Shown here: piece by piece, positions 1-11,402 of the stretch
How positions within the stretch are numbered: the first letter of the stretch is position 1
How the letters are laid out: every line of letters starts with the position of its first letter
Notes under the pieces: generated by a model
Databases searched by the model: none
What the model saw: only the letters and a program-made list of their open reading frames with translations
Told to the model about the DNA's origin: nothing
Assembly: GCF_003369915.1 (NCBI RefSeq)
Contig: NC_046678.1
Location: 1,550,001 to 1,614,000, forward strand
DNA: 64,000 nucleotides
Source of the DNA: Drosophila miranda
Taxonomy: Eukaryota; Arthropoda; Insecta; Diptera; Drosophilidae
Reading direction: 5' to 3'
Program-made: the position numbers and the translations under genes

Positions 1-1299
1 GTTGGTCAACTGTCGACAAGGGTTGTGTCTGGTCAAGCGGACGTCATCGACGGTGGTCAGTAGATTTTAAAGTTTTATTGTCTTTTTGCACCCAAGAAAA
101 GGTTTTAAATTGGTGAGAAAATTTTCTGGAAAGACTGGTTTTTCAATATATGAGAAATGATTCTTGAAAATGTATCCACAAACGGGCTGTTTTACCCTTT
201 CTTTTTCATCCGTTTGATCATCCCCTCCCCTCCTCCTCTTCACCCTCCAAAGAAAAGATACACCCCACCCCTAAGACCACGAAAAGCAAAAAGGAACATT
301 CCATGGAGCGCGAAAAACTAAAATTTAGCTGGAGACTAAATGGTGGAAAGACGCGGGGTCCTGCGCGAAATAGGTAAGGCATGAAAGATGCGAAGCCAAT
401 AGGCACATCGCGTCCTGTTACGCATCGCCGTTGTGATGGCTCACCATTGGTGAACATTATTTTCTGCGATTTTCTTAGCTCTTTTTCCCAAGGCAAGAAG
501 CACATAATGTATATGGAAACGAACCTGGGAGCTGGGTGCACCACTTCCATTCCCATTCCTATGAATGCAGATGCATATTTGAAAGTTGGTTCATATGCAC
601 AGATGGATATGAATCTATTATATTAAACTCAGAAAGTGTTTTTCAGCATCTGAAAAACTTAAGTTAAGTACAATTTACCTACCTCCACATTTAAGTACTA
701 GACAGAACGTTTTCCCTATGTGAGCTATGTCAAGATATTAAAAGCGAGAGCCCTAGCTGCAGCGAGAGTGTTACGAAAGCACTAGCAAACGAAGGGAGCC
801 AGTAAATAAGATTCGAGTTATATAATATTTTATATATTGTTTATGAATCAGAACAACTTGTGTTGTTATCTATAGTTAAATTTAGCCGCTTGTGTTTCCA
901 GATTGAGGAATGGAAAAGCGAGTTCATGAGGACAAATTATTGTTTTGTTCCGGACAAATCTGACTCTGACCGTTTTTTAACAACCTTACTGGGACCCAAT
1001 AGTCACTTGCATTAAAAACATTGTTATTTTCTGGGAGAAACCCACATATAACTTTTTGCTGTACGGTGACGTTAAATATCGATTTACGATAAAAAAAAAA
1101 AGATTCATCTTAGGAAAAAACTGAAATTAAAACACCTGAATATCTCCGTGTCATGATTCTACCATATTCAATGTGGATTTTTAGCTTATTTCAACTTTTA
1201 TTGATGCATTGCCATTGTGAAAACCGGTGAATTCCGTGAAGATGTCCCACATCAGTTGTTGTGCCGCAATATATCGGTGCTGTGAGATTGAATCATTTT
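1..1299. other. No gene seen
   Basis: AT-rich intergenic DNA. Short open frames at 218-626 overlap on both strands and have no recognisable motif or splice context. Confidence 0.5.
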
Positions 1300-2236
1300 T
1301 ATACCCGATATATTCTTGATCAGCATCAATAGCTGAGTTGATTGAGCCATGTCAGTCTGTCCGTCTGTCTGTCCGTCCCTATCAGCGCCTAGTGCTCAAA
1401 GACTATAAAAGCTAGAGCAACGACGTTTTATATCCGGACTTCTGTGATATGTCACTGCTACAAGTATATTTCAAAACTTTGCCCCGCCCCCACAAAGGGC
1501 GAAAATCTGTGGCATCCACAAATTCAAAGACACGAGAAAACTGAAAACGCAGAATCGTAGAGGATGGCAATATCTTCGAGAGTGACTCTGAACAAGATCG
1601 TATAATTATTATGGCCAGAATGATGAAAATAATTTTATTTTTTCTCACTCTGTTCTCTCTAACACACACGTTTCATGGTCGGCTTTGCCTATTGCAAAAA
1701 GAGAGCGCCTAGATCTCAGAGACTATAAGAGCTGGAACAACCAAATTTGGAATACACACTCCTGTGATATCGAACCTGCAAAAGTTTATTTAAAAAATTC
1801 ACCCCACCATCTTCCGCCCCGCAAAGGACGAAAATGTGTGGCATCCACAGATCTCAGAGCCTATTAAGGCTAGAGCAACAAAATTTGGTATCCACACTCC
1901 TGTTAGATCTCAATGTTACTTGTGTGTTTTAAAATATCGCCCCACCCCCTGCCGCCCCACAAAGGACAAAAGTCTGTGGCATCCACAATATTGAAGATAC
2001 GTGAAAACTAAAAATGCACAATCAGAGAATAAAGAATCTACTAGATTCCGAATCTGGATCAGATCGGATAATTTGTATAGCCAAAAGGAACAAATCAATT
2101 TTCAGTGGCTAGGCAGCCACGTATTCTGTTTCTCCCGCATGCACTCTTTGATGCTTAATGTAGCCATACTGACTATGTATCGGGTATAAATGTAGAGTTG
2201 CGGTCGCAGCAGCAACTCACAACGTTCCCCCTCGTT
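1300..2236 (+). mobile_element. INE-1/DINE-1-related non-autonomous element, 5'-deleted
   Basis: It begins tatacccgatatattcttg and continues with the gatcagcatcaatagc core, the gtctgtccgtctgtctgtcc microsatellite and the repeated catccacaaatctcagag units. It ends with the hairpin and gttccccctcgtt tail. Compared with full copies it lacks the first ~90 bases after the terminal motif. It matches the INE-1/DINE-1 (Helentron-related) family in its core and terminal sequence. Confidence 0.85.
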
Positions 2237-2430
2237 AGGTATTAGTATGACGTCCATCAATAAGATTTTTTATGATCACTCCGTTTGTAATTTAAAATCA
2301 AAACAGGATTCAAAACAGGCACGTGTCGATTGGAGTAAGAAAACTATTATCCTGATGCCTCAAAAACAGAGCCTATATAGTTTACGGATCATGGATATAT
2401 AAATTATTGCCCGATACATAACATATCGAT

Positions 2431-2600
2431 GGTATGATTGTTTTAAAGCGCGCCAAATGCAACAAAAGTTTTCGCAATGAACCGTTTCACATTAACTGGT
2501 CGCCGCTTATTTGCTCGAAATCTGGTCAATAACAACAGGTCATCTTGCAACTTTTTCGATAGAGAAAAGTAGTAAGATCATTCTGAGTACTCAATAACTG
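2431..2600. repeat. Dispersed repeat, copy 1
   Basis: The run ttgttttaaagcgcgccaaa, then caacaaaagttttcgcaatg, ctttttcgatagagaaaa and taagatca matches 56571-56745 base by base with moderate divergence. The family is not recognised. Confidence 0.6.
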
Positions 2601-4740
2601 CAGACATTTCCTCACATCCAATCGTTTTATGCGCATTAACAGCTGAATTCAACAAAAATAGAGTGGTAAATGATTTTGGACGCCATAAAAGGCTGATCAA
2701 GTCATGTTTTAGAGATAAATTCTTCTGAGTGCCAAAGTGCTTCGAAAATATGTTAAAACGTTTCGAAATGGGTATTCATCTTCTTGGAGAATATTTTTAA
2801 AGCCAATAAAAAAATTGTCAATCATTAAAGTTCGTTCTTTCATAGTTCTTTATTCATTCGACGATGAACATGGCTATATAGTAGACTTCCAGTTGATTAT
2901 GATCAACTTTATGAGAGATCAGACAATTTTTCTGTGGATCTAAAACTTCTTCCTATTGACATGCGGAGCGGGTGGTGGTTGAACCACTAGAGTGGGTGGC
3001 CATTTTGCGTAGCCATTGTTGAGTTCAGATCCTCATGTTAGATGTCAAATGGTAGATTTTTAGGTTTGCTTTAGTACAGTTTTTTTATAAGTCAGACAGT
3101 TGATGTTGCTACTATCACAAAAAAACTCACTTACTTACTTACTGCACTCACTTACAAAAGGAAGTGGTTGCGCCGGTAATATATAGAATATAGTATATTC
3201 CTAATTACCATCAATAACCGAGTCTATATCGCCATGAATTAGTGCGCACGTAAATCACTAGATTTTTTGTAGCATTACATAAGGTCAAGTTTGGCCCAAA
3301 AATTATGAAAAACGTATATACAATTTTATTGACGACTCTGAACTTTGTAAGCGCATATGTAAATATATTAAACATTATAGCTATGCTGTGATCGCACAAC
3401 TAAAGTAAAGTATCAATATAATGTTCCTGTACAAAAATTACTTCGTAAACCGTAGGCGGAAACATCTGCAATGCAAATTATTATACATCTATTCAGGATG
3501 TGAATTTAAACCTCCCATACCTCTAAAATAAAATTGGTTTGTTTCATTGGATGTATTAGCCGCTAAAGTTACTCCGTTACAAGAAAAGCGTAAGAAGCTT
3601 GCTTTAATCAAATAAGTAATCGTGTTGTGTTCGTTTTTTTATTATTCAATTCACTTTGAGCACACACATTTTCACCCCAGTTGAACACCCAGTACAGTTG
3701 TGCCAAAAAAGCTAATATGGTTTGCCTCCACTTCCACTGTTTTCGGTCCAAGGCCCATGCTCATGTCTTAAAAATATTTATACATTTTCTTGTCGCTCTC
3801 CTTAGGAATACATATGCATAACCACAACTCGCGAGATTTTCCTCATTATATTGTCCTAGCACATATTGGATGCGTGAACATGTAGGTATGTCTATGTATA
3901 TACATATATATTATGTATGCATGTATGTGTATTCAATTCACCCCCCAAACGCAAAGGACTCGCAACCCAGGCAGCGCAATTTGATTGGTTGTTAGAACTC
4001 GCGTTCGCCCCATCCGTACGGAGGATGTTATAGGAAGGAAAAGGACGGGCCATGAGAAAGAAAAGGGGGAAGGAATGACTTAGCGAAGAGGCGGTCTCCT
4101 CAAGACCCCAAGACGCAAGAAATGCTTCGCGCTCGGTATACACACACACTTTTAACCCGCTTGAACGTAAAAATCACACCCATACTAACATATTCATACG
4201 TATGTATGTATGTATTTATTTACATTTTTACATACTCGAATAAACCAAGTTGGGCGGTCGGCAAGGGCAAGTGAAGAGTAAGAAATGATTCTAAGGAGTG
4301 TTCCGTTAATAATTATGCCGGGAGAAAAGAAAATTTCATATTTTATATGTAAACTTTAGGTATTTTATATTTTTTACGTTCATAATGTTGTGGCTATCAA
4401 ATGGCCAAGCTGAAGTCTGTTACGCGCGGATCTTTGGCAGGAACGCAGCCAACGACCGAGGGGCTCTGCCGCATGACGCGTACAACTGAAGCAGTCGCGT
4501 AGATGAATGAATGATAAATGTTAGACTAATATTCTAAGAAAATACGACTAAATACAACGAGAAAGGTAAGTGAGAATTAGTAATTTAAGAAGAGAAAAGG
4601 AATTAGTGATCGATATAATATAGTAGATTGAATTATAGTCCGAGCATAAGACCCTAAATAATTGTTTTTGATCCGATCGTAACGTAATTCTAAGCTTTAA
4701 ATTTACTCGTATCTTCATGGATCCCAGGGATCGCGATTTT
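2601..4740. other. No gene seen
   Basis: AT-rich sequence with a cttacttactta run near 3125 and catatgtatgtatgtat-type microsatellites near 3900 and 4200. No coding support. Confidence 0.5.
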
Positions 4741-5170
4741 TATACCCGATACTCAACAAGAGTATAGGGCTACATTATATATGTGGGGAAAGTGGAAATG
4801 TGTAACGCCCAGAAGGAAGCGTAGATATATTCTTGATCAGCATCAAAAGATTGAGCAATGTCTGTCTGTCTAGTTCTCAGAGACTAAAAGAACTAAAGCA
4901 ACGATATTTTGTATCTAAGCTCCTGTGATATTTCACAACAGTGAACACTTGTTACAACAAGTGTATTTTGAAAACTTCGCCCCGCCCCATAAAAGACGAA
5001 AATCTGTGTTATCCACATTTTTTCAGTCTGGAGAAAATCAAAAACACAGAGTAATAGAGAATGAGCATAGCTTCTAGACAGCTGAATCTGGATCCCATCG
5101 GATTATTATAATAGCAAGAAGGCGCCAACCTATTTGAAGTGGCTACACAGACACATGGCAATATCGACTA
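4741..5170 (+). mobile_element. INE-1-related element, 5' half
   Basis: It starts tatacccgatactcaacaag and includes cgtagatatattcttgatcagcatc and the cgccccgccccataaaagacg module. Similarity fades after the ggatcccatcggattattataatagc block near 5170. The tail is missing, so this is a truncated, fairly diverged copy. Confidence 0.8.
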
Positions 5171-5276
5171 GGATATTAAAAATCGACAACAAAACACAAA
5201 ACTATTAACTCTCTATTGTATAAAATAGTTTTGGGTCGTCCTCTTTTCGCCATGGCCCGATATATTTTCACAGAAA

Positions 5277-5357
5277 AAAATGTATCTCATATACACAAAT
5301 GTATCTCACAGATAAAAATGTATCTTACAGATGCAAATGTATCTTATAGATACAATG
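5277..5357. repeat. Short minisatellite, four ~20-bp units
   Basis: Four consecutive units of the form aaatgtatctyayagatac lie just beyond the decayed INE-1 copy. They differ from one another at a few positions each. No coding role is evident. Confidence 0.7.
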
Positions 5358-5518
5358 CTTGAAAAATTGCGGTCAATCGAGCGTATTTTTTTTAGTTAAT
5401 TAAGTAAGTGAGATGGGTTGGAACACGAGCAATGCGAGTGCTTAGGGTGCTTGTCCCCTAGTATCTTTATAATCTTTTAGTATCGGGTATAAACGAAACC
5501 ATAATCTGTTAAAGAGTC

Positions 5519-5786
5519 ACAAATTTTGAAATACACTTGTAACAGTGAGATCTAACAGGAGTATGCATACAAAATTTGGTTGCTCTAGCTCTTATAGTCT
5601 TTGAGCACTAGGCGCTAATAGGGACGGACAGACGGACAGACAGACTCAATCGACTCGGCTATAGATGCTGATCCAGAATATATATATACTTAATGGGGTC
5701 GGAAACGCTTCCTTCTGGAAGTTACACACATCCATTTTTACCACAAATCTAATATACCCCTATACTCATTTTGAGTATCGGGTATA
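5519..5786 (-). mobile_element. INE-1-related element, 5' fragment in reverse
   Basis: It reads as the reverse complement of the first ~270 bases of the family. It contains tctttgagcactaggcgc, the gacagacggacaga microsatellite, gatgctgatccagaatatata, ggaagttacacacatcca and the terminal gagtatcgggtata. A short tatcgggtata at 5481-5491 may be its other terminal motif. Confidence 0.8.
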
Positions 5787-7139
5787 AAAACAAACAATTT
5801 TAAAGATTAAACAATAGTGGCTCACATTCGAGCCAAATCTGTTGAGTGTAAAAAAAAGCGGTACAATTTGATGGTGAGCGTATGAAAACATATGGTTGCC
5901 TTTAATGCTTACAGCTGACAGAATATCTATAAATTATTTTTGAGAAAATTATCTATAGCATAAATTTATACTAGAATCGAATCCAAGAAAAAAATTGAAA
6001 TTTTGTATATTATAATATTTGATTTTAGTTCCGTAGTAGTCAGTTCGGTCGTTTCGCCCACTGTGCAACGTTCCGATAACCAAATCGGGCTGCGTCAGCT
6101 GTTGAATTTTTGTATAGAATGTGGGTGGTTCATCGGAATCCCCGCGATACATGGCAATTGCAGCACTTCAGCATCAAGATCACTTCAAGAAAAGCTCAAT
6201 TGATATAGTTCTGTGTAACTAGGAATACGCTCAGAGAAAAATTATTCTGCATTTTCATTTTGAATTGGCGGGCTGGTCCGCAAGGAATGACGATAAATGA
6301 TACGGTGAACCCGCTAAAAGTGTAACCAGCTCTTCTTCTTTTAATTTAAATGTAAAATGTACATTATATAATTGATAACTGACAAAAGCTCGTCGCCATA
6401 TGTAAATTAGGGGTTTGTCACTCAACAAAAGCTGAAATGTATGAAAAACTAATGTACAGCTTCTGCCCAATAGAGTATGCTGTAAAATCCCTTACAGTAA
6501 GGATTCGGAATGTAATAGCAAATCTAACGATTTTTCTTGAATATTTTGAATTTGAATACTTATGAGACACTAATAAAAGGAAATCCAGTTAATTATATGT
6601 ATCTATTATATAAAAAAATGTTTTGCGTCGTCGTTGGGCATTATTCAGCAACTCTGCCTTAATAAATATTGATATTATATTTAATTCATTATTATATTAT
6701 ACTATTATTTGATTATTAATAATATTATTTTTTGTACATATACATATTAAATTAATTAATATTATATTAATACATATATTTGTATAATATAATACTAGTA
6801 TTTATAATTATTATTATTAATATATATTATTATTATATTATGTATAAAAATATTATTTAATGTAATTTTGAATATATAATAATAATATTTTGCTAGCATC
6901 TGCTGAGAATATTTGCATAAATGAGATGTAGCAAACGTTCGGAAGTTCCTTGAAAGACAGACAACGTCAGCCTTTACTGAGCGGTCTTGAGCAAGACGCT
7001 CTCTCGTTCTATACGTGCAGCTGAGATTTTGGGTCTGCTTGTTTGTATTAGTTTACTTTTTACGATAGAATTGCCCACAATACAAAAAAGTAATATTTTT
7101 TATATCCTTAATATGCTAATTTTGCTAAACATAATTTTA
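5787..7139. other. No gene seen; AT-rich block
   Basis: It contains a long, almost pure A/T tract at about 6660-6890 (attatatta-type low complexity). Nothing coding is recognised. Confidence 0.5.
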
Positions 7140-7702
7140 ATTAATTAATTTTGCTTCTGTAGGGTATTCGTGCGTCGTGTCAATCGCAATTGTCTCGTTT
7201 GTCCAAGGGAACATTGACCAAACGGTACCAGACTTCGGGAACTGAAAGCATCCCCCAGAGAATGGAGATTGGGAAATCTCCCTATCAGAGGCGTAATAGA
7301 TGGAAGTGAGTGTGTATTGACTTTGGATAAAGGGGCTACTCATTGAATAATTTGAAGGGGTTTAGTTAAAGGAAATATAGAGCCTCTGATTGGGATAGAA
7401 CTACAAACAGCTACAAGTAAAGACGCGCAGATAATGGGCAAAATTACAAAATTATCACTGCGAAGACGAACCTAAAGCACTATTTTATTGTAACTGATAC
7501 CATGGACGACATCATAATAGAAGTTTATTTTATCACCCGTTACGGTTTTATACTGGACTTGAAGGATAGAGTCCTTAGTCCCTTATATTTGAAAACGGCA
7601 AAGGAAAACATCGACGCTGCAGTTCAGACCAAAACTATACCCAAGTCCCGGGCTGTTCAGCTGCCTCGGGATTTCAGGAAGAAAGATGCCCGCCTAGTCT
7701 AA
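7140..7702 (+). mobile_element. Ty3/gypsy protease relic
   Basis: Reading with frameshifts, the plus strand gives a zinc-knuckle-like NRNCLVCPREH, then a retropepsin core VLTLDKGATH with the catalytic Asp-Thr-Gly degraded to Asp-Lys-Gly. GLVKGNIEPL follows, and then MDDIIIEVYFITRYGFILDL from 7502. The same order appears in better shape at 30977-30640 on the minus strand (ALDTGASHSII, then DIIIGVDFTIRYGFTLDI), so both belong to one gypsy family. Frameshifts make it inactive. Confidence 0.65.
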
Positions 7703-8409
7703 AAGGCAGAGGAATCGTCTTCCACGTACACGGTCAGTGGAACGAACAACGCACAGTGGAACATTCGGCCGTTTAAGCTTGCTAAATTAATGACTTCTGC
7801 ACTAATTAAGATTTCGTCATGTTCTTCAAATAAAAGAAAAATCCTTCAAAATTAAGCCTACCCAAGAACACGATTTTACGATGTCTAAATACTTCACAAA
7901 ATTGTGTTAATGTTAAACTTGATTCCGGTGGATTTTTTTTATTTTTTTGGATCAATAAAGAACGTTTAATAGTCAATTTCTCCATACAAATATCTCTATA
8001 CATATCTGTATACTTCATTTTTAATCTAATTTTTAAAAAAAAGTCCAAACAAACATGTCAATTACAATACTTTGTCTAATTATATATTTTTGTAAAGTAA
8101 TCATGCAAATTGGAAATAAAATTTAATAAATTTAATGTTTCTGAAAAAAAATGATTTGCCGATTTATTTTGGTATTGTATCTCACATGTTTAATATATGA
8201 AATACATGGATGTATTAGTATATGGAACTCGTTTTCTGACCGTCTCGACTTTGCACGAGCTTTTTCTCTTGAAGGAAATTCCCTCTTTATATATATACTC
8301 TGTAAGAGAGTGTGTATACAGAACTGGAAATAAAATGTCCATAAGGGCAATTTTCCGTTACACCCCTTAAATTTCCAGTAAGGGGAAAGAGAGAAATTCC
8401 TTTTTCACG

Positions 8410-8874
8410 AACCAATGAACCACGAGCCAATCTCGAAGCTATGACGCGTGCTGGCGGTGACTACCCCGTTCTATGGAATAAGATGCATCTCCGGAGCAAC
8501 CTGGCCGAAAAAAAAAGCAAGTGGACAGGATCATCGAGCAGTTACACAACATGAAATTCGATGAGCTCACATGGGACATAGCTCGGTATCCGTCTGTGAA
8601 CCAGCTGGAGTTGGACACAATCGCGCAAAGGGTGCTCAACGAATTGGACAATATCCAAAAATTAATTTGAATCAGACGGAGCCGCCATTTTCAGAAAGGC
8701 CTACGTAATTCTTCAGTATGTCTTACGTGACCCACCCCGCAGAGTTTGAGGCGGATCCTATTATGTTTGAGGCCCCCGAGGTGGGAGTTACGGATCTCCT
8801 AACGCCGAAGCCTAATAAGGAATTTTGTTGAAGTTGGAGAGGGTTTTGAAGAGTTGGCCAGCGGACAGGTGGTA
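8410..8874 (+). pseudogene. Unrecognised coding relic with an A9 frameshift
   Basis: One frame reads EPRANLEAMTRAGGDYPVLW then KMHLRSNLAEKK up to a run of nine A at about 8508-8516. After a one-base shift it continues VDRIIEQLHNMKFDELTWD and then ARYPSVNQLELDTIAQRVLN before a TGA near 8670. A second frame opens with ATG at 8718 (MSYVTHPAEFEADPIMFEAP) and ends at about 8831. The composition is clearly protein-like, but I do not recognise the family. It could be a gag-like part of a retroelement, given the gypsy relic 700 bp upstream, or a decayed host gene. Confidence 0.4.
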
Positions 8875-9049
8875 AGAGGAACAATGGCTTGAGAGAGGTG
8901 GGTGTGTGTGTTTGGTTTTACTTGTTTTTTCAATTTAATATTTTTTTAATTTGCTTATTTTTGTATGCTACAGCTAAAATATGAACAACAGCCTTGTTTC
9001 TCTGGCTATAAATTGTTCTCAAGTAAGTGAACCGTGGCTAATTTTAAAA

Positions 9050-9240
9050 CAAACTTGATTCAGTGTGATATCACAGGAGTATGGATATTATATATTTATA
9101 TTATTATATTATATTATATTATATTATTACTTTATAGTCTCTGAGAAGTAGCCGTCAAACAAGATGGGAAGACTGACAAGGCTATATCGACTCGGCTATC
9201 GGTGCTGATCAAGGATATATGTATATGGGGCCGGAAAGGC
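9050..9240 (-). mobile_element. INE-1-related fragment, strongly decayed
   Basis: Recognisable pieces are gatatcacaggagtatgga, tagtctctgagaag, tcgactcggctatcggtgctgatcaa and ggggccggaaaggc. An AT microsatellite (ttatattatatt repeated) has expanded inside it. Confidence 0.6.
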
Positions 9241-11305
9241 TTTAATGAAATGCCGAAATGGCGAAATGAATCCATCTGGACAGCTATCTTGCTTCTAAAA
9301 AAATGTCTCCTCAGCTTTAATTAATTCATGATTTTCATTTATTTGGAGAAAAAAAAATAATCTGTAACTATAATGAAAAAAGTTTAATTTAACTACAAAT
9401 AAAATAGAAATCAATCTGTCCGTATGACCCCATGGTACATACATATATACATATATAAGCGTTCTGCACCAAGTCTAAAGTTTTGTTACGCTTTAAGTTT
9501 GTTGCTCCAATTGTGAAAAATGGGTATGGTATTACTTTTCATGTAGGGGCGACCTCTTATTCTGACACAGAACTTGTTTATCTATCTAATTGATACCTTA
9601 TATAGATCTATAAGTCTAAAATTAAAAATTAATTTTATTTGGAGCATTAGCTTGTGTATAATATTTATCTCCATTATGCCCTGGAGAATCACAATGGCTT
9701 ATTGGTATGCTTAATTCATCCAAGAGAATGAAGGACGCTCGATCGTTCAAATGAGGCGCTCGCTTCAAAATTCAAACGATCATTCTGGTATAGTGTTGGC
9801 GCATTTGGTGTTTATTAGGACAATATTGCTTATTGGCAAACAATATAAATCAAAATTGCTATACATTTTGTCCAATACGTTGGACTCTAGGACTTATTTT
9901 TATTTAAGGGTATATTTTAATTTAAATACAAATTTGTGAAATCAAACCAAAAACGATTAGCTGCGAATATTTAGCTCATTTTGATATGATTTCTTTTCGA
10001 TTTTTCTTCAATCCGTATGTAATCAGGACCTACTGTTTGTGGGTATAGATAAAATTATAAACGAACTTGGTCTGTTTACACAAGTTATTATATTGGAAAC
10101 TAAAAGTCAACTTCACTTATCTTTTGCAAATAAAACTTGTCCTTATATCTTGCGTTTTTTATAGTTTTTTTTTTTTGTATTTATCAAAAAACAAGATAGC
10201 GTTCAACAAGAACATACTGCAACTTTTACTTCAGTAAAATACTAGGCTTAGACTTTCAAAAAAGAGCCATAAAGAACGGTAGTGTCAGTTTTATGGTATG
10301 GGTGCGAGTGCTGACTACAATTTCTAGTATACAATTCTGGGATGCTTATGAAAAGCAAAAAGCGGAAGGTATTCTGCAATTTCAACAGGAGTCAGTATTC
10401 AGGTGATGGTAAAATTTTACGTGGGGAATGCAGCCCTCGGCCCTTTCATTGCTATTGTTTTGCAAGTGCCAAGCCAAGTTTATTGAATAAATTTTTCTCT
10501 TCGCGTAAAAGTACTTAAAAGTTGAAGAATTACGGGGGTGAGGACGACGGAGCAGCTAAACCAAAATGGGACACAGTCCGAATAAACCCGTTAGCAGAAA
10601 GGGGTTCACAATAAGCGTGGGGCTGCTGAAGATGGGGGATGGATATGGATGGGCCTCACAAAATGTAAATCCTTTTGAATGGGACAGCACAGCACTATGG
10701 CAGTGGAAAAATCGAAATATGAAATATTTGAAAGATTGATTCGTCAACACATATATTTTGCAGAGAAGGAAATATTTGCGCCATTGTGAATTAATTTTAT
10801 AAACATATTTTTCATAGTATAAACATATGCATGATGGTACATAGATATGGAAGTTATTTATGTATATGAAATGGTCTGAAGTATGGCGATAGAAACGATT
10901 AGTCCTAAGACACCCAAACTTAACAAGCGTTTTTCAATATCATTCTACAATTAAACATTATTATGTATTTTTATTATTCTCGAGCCAAATTTATAAAATT
11001 TGTTTGAAGACGGGCAAACTCGAATTGAATTGTAAAACCGGCTGTGCTGTGCTGTCTATCGCACAGGTTGTCCGTATTTACAAGTATTCCGTTGGCGTTT
11101 TTTAAGCATGGGGAAAAAAATTTAAATAAATAAGATGAAAACCAACCACCAAACCAAGGCCAGATAGCAAGTACGATTTGAGAACCGAAAGGAGGAAAAT
11201 TGAGCGACTTGGACTGCCCGGACACCCTCGCCAACCCACTACTGCCCACCCTATCTTCGCCGTCAATCTGAAACCTTCGCATCACAAAAACCCCCTCCCC
11301 ACAAA

Positions 11306-11402
11306 ATGGGCAGTCAAGGAAAGTCGGTTTCCATCGCCATACAATCCTACGCCAGTTCCTGTAGACGTTCCTGCTGCGAGGGGGGCTGGGAGCTGGATGA
11401 GG
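11306..11402 (+). CDS. Candidate first coding exon of an unidentified gene
   Basis: An ATG in a near-ideal fly context (cacaaaATG) opens a 32-codon segment starting MGSQGKSVSIAIQSYASS and rich in Cys (SCRRSCCEGGW). A consensus donor, G|GTAAGT, follows at 11403. Gly2 and the nearby cysteines recall an acylated N-terminus, though the residue after the myristoylation core (Lys6) is not ideal. I found no matching downstream exon, so this may be chance. Read without splicing it runs to 11509. Confidence 0.2.

Noticed and set aside
2955..3020. Possible tRNA-like sequence with paired blocks
   Set aside because: It lacks the conserved T-loop and anticodon-arm geometry. No tRNA, rRNA or CRISPR array was found in the window.
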